In this document: one piece after another, positions 21,701 to 34,404 of the stretch
How the letters are laid out: the number at the start of each line of letters is the position of its first letter
Position numbering within the stretch: the stretch's first letter is position 1
Source: Euprymna scolopes
Lineage: Eukaryota; Mollusca; Cephalopoda; Sepiida; Sepiolidae
Assembly: GCA_024364805.1 (NCBI GenBank)
Contig: CM044495.1
Span: 131,320,421-131,375,148, forward strand
Length of the DNA: 54,728 nucleotides
Reading direction: 5' to 3'
Program-made: the position numbers and the translations under genes
The notes under the pieces: generated by a model
The model's input: the letters and a program-made list of their open reading frames with translations, nothing else
Database searches by the model: none
Told to the model about the DNA's origin: nothing

Positions 21701-23992
21701 TAGAATGAAGGACCAAACGAAAAAGAAAATAAAAACACAGTTTTGATTCATTTGGGAATGTACTTACATGGCAAATATACTTTCCTTTATTTTCAAATAT
21801 ACCAAGGCATTCATCGGTGATATTTTCATTGACTGTGTTGTCATTAGCTTCCGGTGACATCATGGCCGTTGCTGCATCATGAACTGTCTCTAGATTCTCT
21901 GATTCCTCGACCATATTTGATGATCCATCATCTTGCACATCACCAACACCAGCAACAGAAATCTGCAACAGATTCAGAAACAAACAAGTTATCAAAGTAC
22001 ACAGAGAATGTAACTGGATTAATAATTTTGGTGCTTATGCATTTTTGGTACCGCGCTATTTTTAAATAGTTTTTTCAGGTTAAATTCAAGTTTCACAATA
22101 TTTTTTTTATTAAATTGTTAGGTGGAAGCATAGAACAGTTACAAAACACCCTCTCCTCCCCATATTAAGAATGGCTTTCAAAATAATGTTATTATTTCAG
22201 TGCAGTACCAAAAATACATACATACCATAATGAGGAGACTTCAATAGTATGGCCACATTGAAAGAATCGAGAAGACTTGGTATGCTATGTTGAAAGAATA
22301 GAGACTTTAATGGTATGGCTGTGTTGAATGAAGGAGGAGACATCAATGGGATGGCCACATTGAAAGAATGGAGGAGATTTCAATGGTATGCTATCTTGAA
22401 AGAATAGAGGAAACTTCAATGGTATATCCGTGAAGAAAGATTGGAGGAAACATCAATGGTATGGCCACATCAGGAGTATGAAAGAGACTTCAATGGTATG
22501 GCCAGGTTAAAAGAATGGAGGAGTTGTCAATGGTATGGCCACATTGAAAGAATAGAGAAGTGATAAGAATGGACAGTAGGGAAAGACGGATTCATATACA
22601 CTGACCAGATCAAAGGAAAACATAGAAGAAAATGATAAGGATGGGTTTGTAAGAACGAAGAATAAATAAAGGCTTGATCAGAGATAGTCAATTTCTAAAA
22701 ACTGTTCAATTCATGCCAACATGTAAAACAGACAAACCAAATATGATGACACCAAATCTCTATTATAATAAGATCAATACTAGAGATATGATCACTAAAA
22801 TAATTTCACAAAACTGAGTTTGTTTTACAAGTATTTTTAATGGAAAATGCTCTAACTCAAGGCATGAGTACCACCTCAATGTAAATAATCCCCAACAAAC
22901 CCATCAAGCAGCAAAATCCCACCTCTACACTGTAGAGATCCCTAGATGCTATAAAGACTTCTATTCAAATAGTTTCTTCCCTCGAACTGTTAGACTTTGG
23001 TATTCTTTCCTGGACTCCTGCTTCTCTGACTATACCTGACATGCAGAAATTCAAGTGCAATGTGAACAGACATCTCACATCGAAACTCCCTCCATAGTAT
23101 CCCTGCAAATCTGGTACCAATGACTTATTTGCACTGTGCCTTGTTTGGAGTGAAATAACAGTAAAAAAAAAAGGGGGGGGGGGGTGCTGTATAAATTAAT
23201 TACAAAAAATATATATCTTACCTGAGTGTCTCCCGCCTCAGTCACAATAAAATTGCCCTGATGACCAAGTGCACTTTCTTGACCGTTCATCATTGCAGCG
23301 TGGATGGCCTGATGGATTTGATCAACAACACCCTGGTTCTGAGCCATCGTGATGGTGGTTAGTGGTTGCATGACAATGTTTTGATCATTTAACGTCACAG
23401 GATGAATCTGGATAGTGTTAGGAAGGAGTTGTGTAGTTGTCCCCGTTGGGAGACCAGCTGGAAGTTCCTGGCCAGCAGGGGCCATCACAGTCTGTCCCTG
23501 ATGCTGCAGTTGTATATGCGTTGGAGTATTACTGACAAAATTTGGGGCCAAAGTAAAGTTTAAGCCACCTTGCTGCAACTGTTGTAATAAAGTATCATCT
23601 ATCTGTATCGTCTGCGATATGAGACTTGGATCAAGGCCCATGATCTGAATACTCTGACCGAGGTTTCCAGACAACTGAAGCTGGATGCCATCAAGGCCTT
23701 GAAGAACATTAGCAGCGAGAGCACTTTCTGACACGTGACCGCCACCGTTAGTGGTATTACCTCCAGCTGCGGTAGCTCCATTAGCCATATTACCTCCAAC
23801 CACACCATTGCTAACCAAATGTTCATTTCCAGCCACGGTTAAAGACAGTGGCACCAACCCATGTTGGTTTGCTATCATTGCTGGGTCAATGCTGACCATT
23901 TGGCCTGGTAATGGACTTGACGATTGTAACCTTTGGATCATTTCAACAGAGTTTTGTATCGATGACATTACTTGATGTTCTTGTTGTTGTTG

Positions 23993-24023
<31 letters not shown>

Positions 24024-26282
24024 TGTTCCTGTTGCTGCTGCTGTTGCTCTTGACGCTGAGTATCCTCAACTGCTGCAGCGACTAATAAGGCTGCAGTGTC
24101 CATGGTGGCAAGCTTTACAGCCCTTCGCTTTTTTGGTGTGCCTGGCTTGAAATGGGATGAGATGTGGCTCTTCCGATGTCCCGACGTACGGAAACGTTGG
24201 TCGCAATGTGGGCACTTGAACGGTTTGGCACCTGTGTGTAGTCGCATGTGGACTTTTAGACTTCCCTTCGTTGAAAACGGCAACGTGCACACGTGACACT
24301 TGAAGCGTTTCTCTCCTGTAACAAAAAAAAAAAAAGTGAACTTTTTATTATACATATTTTATATTAAGAATACAAAAATATATGGATAGAAATGGTTATT
24401 CTTGCTTTTATTCTATTACTAGTAGGGGGTACTCAGCGTTGACCAGGTGTTTGACGGTGTGTGTGTTGGGAGGGGGGGAGTAAATCAAAACAACCCAGTT
24501 CTAAAAAAAAAATGTTGGCTGGGTGTTTGGAGGTGTAAAAGAAAAAAAATGTTTTAGTAGGAAGGTAGGCTTGAACCCCGAAGCCTTGACGCAAAGGTGG
24601 AAACGAGATGGAAAAAATTCCTGAGACCTAACCATCTCAGCCACAAGGTGGGAGAGGAAATGATAAGTATCTTACGTTAATGTTAATAAAGTGAAATTGA
24701 CAGGTACGAGAAAGTTAAGTCGCATGATGTTTGACCTAGTTTTGCGCTGCAAGCCAGTTTCTGTTTTCCCCCGCCCCATCATTTGCTTTTCAAAGACGTG
24801 GCGATCGAAAAATATCTCAAAAATAGCTTGTAAAAGTCGGGAAAATTAAAGATAGACTCGACCTTCGTTCTTAAGTCGTAGATATTATGATTTAGACAAC
24901 ATATAAAAAGTTTTAAGAAGGAGTGAGCCGACCGAGAAGCCCAACGAAAAAAGCCTTTGGTGGACATGCACAAAAATGCACACACACACACATTTTTGCT
25001 TTTATATATATAGATAACACGAGCAGGGTTGAATGAGGGTCAACAGTTATAGTCAGCTAACGTACTTCCTAACTGCCGGTGTAGCTGCTACAGGAAGCGG
25101 TGACAAGGCAAATCAGTTCCTTCACTTTTATTGTTTTTCAGTATTTCTATTGTAAAATGATTTAATGAAATAAAATATAAGAAAAGGACATTATTGAAAC
25201 GTATACAATAAAAATGAACAATTATAACACAATTAGTCTTTATTTGCACGTTTAATAACAAAATCTATATAAATAAAACAGTAGATGCATATGTGTGTGT
25301 AAATATTTATCAGCTAAACTATTAAACTATTGGTCACATAACACTGAAATTAACAGGAAATAGTAATCATACACCCAGGATGGTTTATAATGAGTAAAAT
25401 CTTTGTTTTGAGTAGACGAATGACATGTACAGAAGACAGCAAGTTGAAATGCAAACTGTTCATTTCAACTTGCCAACATTTCTATTAGTTTGCGCATAGC
25501 TAAAAGTGGTTTAATTTTACAAGTTTTTTATCTGCCTGTCGGTTTAGTCCGAATGATAGCGAACGAGGCTAGAGATTTAAATAAGGGAATTCAGCTGAAG
25601 AGCTAATTGTTTTGGTTCTGATTCTAGCTGATGGCACCAAAATTATTTTTTATTACCCTTAAAATGAGTACCATATATTAAGTACCAGCAGGGCGACCCA
25701 ACGTTGATTACAAACAATGTTGTATACTTCTAATACTTTTATTGTCATCGAAATTGGTGAAATCACTCATTTGTCAATCAACTCAATTGATTGCCTGCTT
25801 TAGTCAGGAACTCACCACTGTGCATTAGGAGGAAGCTTCACATGACTCTCTGTAATGACTTAGTCCACAATTCATTGCAATGTAGAGAACCTACTGTTGA
25901 TTTTATATAACTTGAATTCAGTTTAAAATACAAAAATCAAGTACAATGGTCCAATTATACTCTAAACAGAAGCGTTCATTTTGAACGTGCCTCTGTCTTA
26001 TCAAAGAAAATACTGTTGATTTTATAGGCCGAGCCATTCTGCTTGTGTGGTGATAAAACTTCTTGAATGCAATTATGTTGGTAAGCTGCATAAAAGTGTT
26101 AATTTTGACCAAAATTGGACTGTTTCTTTTTTAATCAGATTTCTTTGATTATTGATTTTTGATACTTATCAGAGGTATTCCAATACAAAACCTATCTAAA
26201 AAATACTCCCAGACACATAAGGTACATGTGTGTGAAATTTTTTTTAAATTAGCCCAGTCGTTTTGTAGTCTATAAGGAATGA

Positions 26283-26315
<33 letters not shown>

Positions 26316-29300
26316 CGCACACACACACGCACGCACAGAGAAAAAGTGCCTTTTATTTATAAGTAGAGATAATATTCAATAGAGACTATGTAATAATTAA
26401 AACGAAACCTGCATGTATTAAAATATATTAAGTGTACTTTATGACCAGCAAGGTTAGGTGCCTCTGCTAGTTAAAAAAATAAAAAAAATGTTATTTTATT
26501 TGAAATTTTATAGGAAGTATATGCTTATGAAATTATAAAAATAAAAGTTTTTTTGTTTTTTTTAAATTAAAAAAAAGTTTTTTATTTAAATTTATATAAT
26601 AAATATATGTTTATGGAAGAATAAAAATAAAATTATTGCAATCAAAATAACAAATGAAATTATTGAAATCAAAATAACAAATTAAATTATTGAAATCAAA
26701 ATAACTAATTAATTTGAAATCAAAATAACAAATTAAATTATTGAAATCAAAATAACAAATGAAATTATTGAAATCAAAATAACAAATTAAATTATTGAAA
26801 TCAAAATAACTAATTAATTTAAAATCAAAATAACAAATTAAATTATTGAAATCAAAATAACAAATGAAATTACTGAAATCAAAATAACAACATTTCAAAC
26901 ATCATAAAAAAACGTATTCAATACATATTCCCAAAATCTATATATCTATAAAAGTGAAAGTGTCTGTCTGTCTGTCTGTCTGTGTACATTTCCCTACACA
27001 ATAACTGTCAATTTTCAATCTACAGACTCAAAATTTGATATGCAGGGTAGTGAGATTTGGTAAAATCTTTGTAATCAGTTTTCGGCCAGAAATTTGGCTA
27101 TTAAGAGGTCAAAGTTTAACATTTTGACCTTTGAGAACTTTACCAAACTCCTCTGCCAATTTTGGGTCTAAACACTTGAAACTTTAGATATAGGTTCCTT
27201 GGACATGAATCTAACTTAATAACTTGATTTGAGTCCAAAACAATAAATGTTAAGGGGTCATAATAGGGGTCAAAGTTTTAACAAATTTGACCTCTGCGGT
27301 CTCTTCCTACTCAGAGAATTTCTGGTCTAAACATTTGAAATTTTACATAAAGGGTATTCAGAGATAGGGCAAGCTTTTTAATCGGTTTGGGTCGAAAATT
27401 TGAGTTACAAATATATAAATCTATGTATGTATGTTTGCATATCTGCCTAAAACTTTCGATATAGGCAACGGATTTTCACAAGATCAGTATCGTGTTGAAG
27501 CTCGACCTTTCAGATGACAAATACTGAAAAATTAGCTAAAAACATTAATTTCTTCACCGGGCACTTTTCTACAGGGAGGGGTCGCTTTTTTCACCGATAT
27601 TTTTGAAAGTCATCCCCTCTTTTCGATTGTCTAGCTTTAATTTAAACCTACGTCACTTCCGGTTTGGTGGTGGTCGTAACACAAAGATGTCACTTTTTTC
27701 ACGTTCTTTTCCTCCTTCACGGTACAGGTTCGAACCTGCCTTCCTACAACCATTTTTTTTTTTTTTGCTCAACACACACCTCCAAACATCCGGCCAACAC
27801 TGGGCACCTAGACTAGTTATATATATGTAGAAATAATAAGCAAGAATTTTGTATCTAAAATTTCTGAATTGACTAAAACCCAATATGGATAAACAGTGCC
27901 ACATGTGGATGTAGATGGCACCAACTTGACGTTGAAACTACTTTCAGCTACCTGGGTGACATGTTGAATGTTTCTCACGATTATAAACATGCTATCACTG
28001 CTGGCTGTTGTGTTGCTTGGTTTAAGAAGCTGCTGTCAATCCTTACAGCTAGGCACATTCCTTTGAAAATTCTCAGGTCAAAGTTTTTTCAGGCAGTGTT
28101 TACTGTGCCATCTTGCATAGTAGTGAAACATGGACTGTGAATGCTTCTGATAGCATAATGACCATGTTATTCACTTGTCGAGTGCCAGGATTGAAGAATT
28201 GGTCTGAACTTTGATGGAAGAAAGTTATAGATTAGTTTTAATTTTGTTTTGTTTTTTGATTAATGAGTTATCACTTAACAAGGCTAAAAGACAATTAAGG
28301 ATGAGTATTAATGAGTTGGATAACAAACATCCTTATCCCACCACCCAATAAAGTTGCTAAAGTTGCTGCTAAGAAGGTGAACTCTCTTTACCGTGTTAGA
28401 AAATTACACACACACACCTGAGAGTATCCTATACCTCTACAAAGTTACCATTTGCTCATGCATGGAGTATTGTTACCACATCTGGGCTGGTGTATCTATC
28501 ACTAGTCATTCCCTCTTAGACAGAGTATAAAAGAAAAGAGTTTCAAATTTAATAGGTCCCGCACTATTAGTCAAGCTTCAACCTCTGTCCCATCGCCACA
28601 ATGTTGCATACAAGTGCTTTAATGGCATGTGCTCTGATGAACTCCTAGCACTTGTGCCACCTCGATATATACACTCCCAACCAACCTAACAAACAACAAA
28701 ATCCCACCTCTTCACTGTTGACGTCCCTAGATGCTGAAAAGCCTTCTACTCTAATAGCTTCTTGCATTGAACTACTAGATTTTCGAATTCCCTCCGTTTC
28801 CTGCTTTCTTTTTTTTTAGCAAAACTCAATTTTTGCTAATTGTCTTCGAAAACTTTTCATTAATAATTAATTTTCTATCCCATCAAGTTTCGTAATTTTG
28901 CATCTGGTGCATCTATCACTAGTCTTTTACTCTTAGACAGGCTTCCAAAAAAGAGTCTCAAATCTAATAGGTATCGCACTATTGATCAAGCACCAACCTC
29001 TGCCCCATCACTGAAATGTTGCATCCCTGTGCCTGTTTTACAAATACTTTAATAGAATGTGCTCCAATGAACTCATAGCACTGGTGCCCCTTTAACATAT
29101 ATACTTCCGACAAACAGAAAAATCCCACTCTTTCACTGTTTAGATCCTTAGATGCTGGAAAACCATTTACTCTAATAGTTTCTTCCCTTGGACTGCTAGA
29201 CCCTGTTTTCTGCTTCACTGATTATACTGACATACAGGTTTAAATGTAATGTAAACAGACGTCTTGATGCTCAACTATCCACAATCCCCCGTTAGACATG

Positions 29301-32300
29301 ATCCCAAATAGTAGTCCCTCACATTCAAGTGGCAATATACTTTATTTGGGGTAAAACAAGTTTGTTTTTTTGTTTTTTAAAGTGCCAGTACATCAATACA
29401 GCATACGCAGAAGACAAACTGGGGAACAGAAATTCCATTCCTGTCAATCCAGTCTATCCTGCTGTCCAGCTTCCTCCTCATTACTGTCAACCCAGCCTCT
29501 AATGCTGTCTAGGTATATCATTCCTGTCCTTCCTGCTCCCAGTGATGTCATCCTTGTCATTCCAAAGTTGCCTGTTTCTGATGACGTCATCCAAAATATA
29601 CAACTTCAGTTTTTTTTCACATTATTACTTTTTTTTTTGGTAAATAAAAATGTGATCTCGATCGTTTTACACCATTCATTCGCATTTGTCATCACTTTTT
29701 GTCACTGCCGTTACATCTTGCCTGTGTCTACTTTCTTAGTTGTAAAACCGATTAACCCAATGACATAATCCAAAATAACCCTTCATGTTTAAGTGACAAT
29801 GCGTCTTGCTTGAAGTGCCAAAAAACAAAAAAAAATACCTACCCGGTTCATGTGTCTTCATATGACTGTCTAATGTCGACTTTACAGTGAATGATTTTGC
29901 ACAAATCGTACACTTAAAGGGTTTTTCTCCCGTATGGATACGAATGTGTCGAACTAAATCGCTCGGTTTCTTGAAGCTTTTCGGGCACTGACTACACTCA
30001 TGTGGATGCTTAGGATATGTGTCAGTCTCTTCAGATTCCTCAGGAGTTCTGCCAGATACTTGATTCTGCAAGAAAAATAAATAAAGAAATAATATTAGAT
30101 ATTGACTGGACAACAAATAACCTGATCGATTATTATTCTTGAAAAATAAAGCAATTAGATTTTGGAAAATGTGTATTTACAACTTGGAATGTTTAGTCAG
30201 CAATTTAAGCAGAAATGAAATAAAGTCGATTTAGAAATTTTAAAATAGATTGGGATTTGGTTAGTTAAATAAACAAGGTTTTAGCTTACATGAACGACGC
30301 AAGATTTGGTCTGTTTTGCTGACATAATAGTTAGTTAGCAGAGACCAAACTAAAGAGTTGGCAAGAAACGTGTTAATAAACAGACGTGTGGATACCCTGT
30401 TGAAAGCAGCAAGGGGAAGAAACAGGAAAATGTAGAAAGAGACTCAGAGTGTCAAACTTCGACAAGGGAGTTCATAAGACAAATAAAGACTGCGTAAAAT
30501 ATAACTCATTATGGCGTTCTTTTGGGGTTTGAACAAATAAGAAGGTATGTGGTTTCTTTGGTCTGAGATAAGCAAACATATTGTTATCGTTTGATAAATC
30601 TTGAAATCTAGGTTCTCTGTCATCGGTTAATTGCCATTATTGATCCTTGAAGTCCTCTTCTGATACAAGTGATCACTAAGGTGGCTTGTTCTCTGTTGGC
30701 TGAGGTTTGGTCCTGTGTGTTGCATAGGTGATGGACAATGCTGCGAAAATACTGGATCCATTGCACCTATGCAAATTCGGCATCTGGGTAAAGCCAGATA
30801 TTAAATCCAATTGCTGGGCGATAACGTCAACCCTACATTTTAATCAAAAAGGGTGTCACGGAGCAATGGTATGACATATATTTTAACCTGGATTGCAATT
30901 GCTAAACACGCAAAGCAATAAAATAATAGAAATTCTGATTAATAAGAATGACATTTCAATATAAGACATAAGAAAACAAAAGCAGAAAGAGAGCGAGCAA
31001 CCGAACAGTGAATAATATTTCTACCATTGCTCAACCAGCATACACTGCCCAGCCAGCTGAGACCACACCACCAAACTCACATACCAACAGAACTCTCTCT
31101 TGTCATATGCTATCATTGAAATGTACATAAACTTTGTTGATTTAAAAAACCACGGCTAAAAAATAGCAGCATGTTTATACATTAGCACGCATAGAAGGTC
31201 CACCCACCCAGGATTTGTTTTCTCACTCTTCGGGGAGAAGTTAGTTTATTGACTAATCGCCTAAGGAATTACTGGGGAATTATTTTTTCCGAGATGTGTT
31301 TCCATTGGATAATTCACATCATTTTTCATACATTTGACCAATCGCTGTGCTTATTAATTTCTCTTAACAGAATGACAGAACTACAGAAGAACCAATAATG
31401 AAGACACTTTTTGGTCTCTAATCAACAAAAGAAAATTGTGCACGGATTCAAAAATGGTGTTTTTTTTTATCTTTATTTTAACATTGTTAATTATAGCAAG
31501 TTATAATTAACTTACATTGTATAGTTTACAGACACACTTGCCTACATCTACATCTATCAGTTAAAAAATAAAGCAAAAAAATTTGCTGGTAAATGACACA
31601 AATAAATCGCTGGCAAAGAAAGAGAGGAGAAGCTTTAACTAAGGTACGAACACGTGTTACTTTCTGAATAGAAATTGTTTTACCACCAATTTAAGCAGAG
31701 GAAAGCCAGTTTTCTCAATCAGAATTTTCGAGGAGAAAATGATTTTGATGGCAAAAGTCATCTAGTAATTCTTCCTCCTTAATATCAGTCAAGAATATGT
31801 CCTAAACAATCAGTCCGATAGACATTGGTCATTTGAGTGAGCTTTTTCTAACTTCCTGAGGTATGTATGTTTTTAGTAGTCCTAGGAAGTCCATCCTCCA
31901 AGGCCTTACCTTCCTTCTTTAGAAAAAGGGTTGGTTTATTGCTAATTACCTGAGGTGCCCCTACCAGAGAATACCAACGGTGCTACCCTGGCTCGTTTTA
32001 CAGGTCAACTTGGTCACGAGAGTACTGGCTTTTTCTCCCACTTTCTGGCCACATATTGATTAACCATCCTATTATTGAATGCCTTTTGTGCGCCTTTGTC
32101 TCTCTACTAACCTCACTTTATCTACCTTTGGTATAGTATTTCGATGGGCTGAGGGTGTCTGAAAAGAAAATCTAGGGATTGTTTCTTATGAATAGGAGGG
32201 GAAGGGGTCAGTAAAATAAAATGTACGTACATTTTTGAAAAAAAGTAAATAAGGAGTGTTAAATATTGGACTCCTGGATGAACCAATGGGTGAACCAATT

Positions 32301-34340
32301 GAAGTGAAAGCGGCACTGTGATTTTCAGTGTTATGAATTAGGAAATATTCAATAGCAAAAAACTGTTGACGTTTTTGAATTTTTGAGATGAGGATTGGTT
32401 ATTCGTATTATTTGGATTCATCGGACTACTGTTCTCATCTTGAGTGCAATTTTCACACACTCCGACCTTCTTCAGGTCTATCTTGTCGAACTCAGGAATG
32501 TTTCTGTTGAAATTGCGAATTTGCTGGATGGAGTTTCAAGTGGAACCCTTTATTTACTTCACAGGCTAGCATGCTCTTGTTCTGTCAGCCATGACTGGAG
32601 AAAGGTCATAAATAATTTGCAATTGTATTTTCTGATAGACCTGAAGAAGGTCAGAGGTTACATCAACTGAAACATTCTGAAAATGACACTCAAGATGAGA
32701 ACGGTAGTCCAATGAATCCAAATAATATGAAAAAAAGCTGTTATTGTTTTTATTGCCTTTCCCCATTTTTCACTTCTTAAACTTTAGGGCAGGGGGGAGG
32801 GGAGGTCCATAAAATCACCCTTATTAAAAAATAAAAGCATCTCAATGTAAATAGGATCAGATGATTTATTAAGTTATAATATTCAATTGTTTCTTATTTA
32901 ATAAATACTGTAGCATTTCTGTTAACACACTGATATATGAAGGATGGAATACTGTTGCTATATCTGGGCAGGAGCTGCTAAAAACAGCCTATCCTGCCTT
33001 GACAGAGTACAAAATAGACTTCGTGGCTTAGTGGGGGATGCCCTTTTCTCTACCCTGCAACCTCTCTCCCACAGAAGAGACATTGCGAGCCTATCCTTGT
33101 TTTATCGTTATTTCCATGGCAGGTGCTTGTCTGAACTCCAATCTCTGGTCCCCCCTCGCCAATCTTTCATGAAAAACACCCGTCTAGCTGAATCCACTGT
33201 GAAAAATTTCCCCCACTCTATATCTGTGCCTAAATCAAAACGCGGATTCCATGAACAAAGCTTCTTTCTTACAACTGCACGCCTGTGGAACTCTGTTCCA
33301 TCTGCCTGCTTCCCACCGGACTACAACTTGGATGTCTTCAAGTCCAATGTGAACAAATTCCTAATGAACCGCCCCCTTAAGTAAACACTTCATCAAATCT
33401 CCACACTAACGTAATGTACTTGCAATAACCCTTATCCCTGAGTGGCTTCTGGGCCTTGATAAGTGGTGATCACTGTGTAAAAAAAAAAAAAAAAAAATAT
33501 GATATATCTTAATTGTTGGTGGCAGTAAAGTAGTGTGGGTTAGCGAGAAAGGAAGACACACACACAAGAATTCAATGGGTGTTTCTTTTTTTTCAAATCA
33601 CCAATCAACTGCTAATATCGATTTCGAGTTGTTATTATGTAACAATTTGTGACCATCTGCCTTCATCTGCAAATGTCTACTATACGATTTGGCTGTCAAT
33701 GTAGTAAAACCCTCAGAGCATTTTACTTGGTAATGAGGCATTTCCTTTTGCTACCAGTCTTTTGCAAACAGTTCCAATCAACAATTATTTTTGAAGTACA
33801 TTGTACATTATACCGTACAGAACCGACTGTTGAATTTATAAAATTATTTTTATATATAATGGTTTGAATTAAAGTTTAAAATGCAAAAATCAAGCACCAT
33901 GCCTTACTTATGCTCTAAATAAAAATATTCATTTTGAACATGCCTTTGTCATATCAAAGAACCTACTGGTGATTTTATATGCCAGGCCTTTTAGCTTGTG
34001 TGGTAATAAACCTTCTCAAATGGTCTTCTGATGTTAGGCTTTGTAAGTTATTAACTTTGGTCAAAATCAACTGTTAGCTTCTTTCATCGGATTATTGATT
34101 ATCGATACTTATCAAAGACATTCTGATATAAAACCTATCTAAGAACACTGCCAGAATTTTATATAATAGTAGATAGATAGATAGATATGATTATTTTGAC
34201 TTTATTAAGTTTAAAAAGCCTCATTTGCAAGTAAATATATTCAAATACAAATAAATCATAACAGTTGTTTATTTTTCTTGCACAAATGTGACTTTCAAGC
34301 TAAGACTTGTAATCTTCACTCAAACCTGTGCAACTTCCTG

Positions 34341-34404
<64 letters not shown>

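Larger units (their letters stand above)
25264..26470 (+). mobile_element. Composite of Helitron-like and R2 repeats
   Basis: Starts with a type B-like 5' end (TCTATATAAATAAAACAGTA) and a B-box-like TTTTGGTTCTGATTCTAGC near 25611-25629. R2 copy 2 follows at 25785-26369. The block ends in GTTAGGTGCCTCTGCTAG at 26453-26470 followed by T, a decayed type B 3' end. Read as R2 inserted in, or joined to, an older Helitron-like unit. Confidence 0.4.

Noticed and set aside
23751-24150. Plus-strand frames opposite exon g, including a poly-Ala run
   Set aside because: Shadow frames of the ZNF236-like coding exon; poly-Ala is the opposite-strand reading of CAG repeats.
26611-26898. 95-codon Tyr/Phe/Asp-rich frame on the minus strand
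   Set aside because: It is the translation of an AT-rich tandem repeat, with no conserved domain or splice context.
29370-29768. 132-codon plus-strand frame next to a LINE-A tail
   Set aside because: Low-complexity hydrophobic text with no domain, no conserved neighbours and no splice partner; treated as chance.
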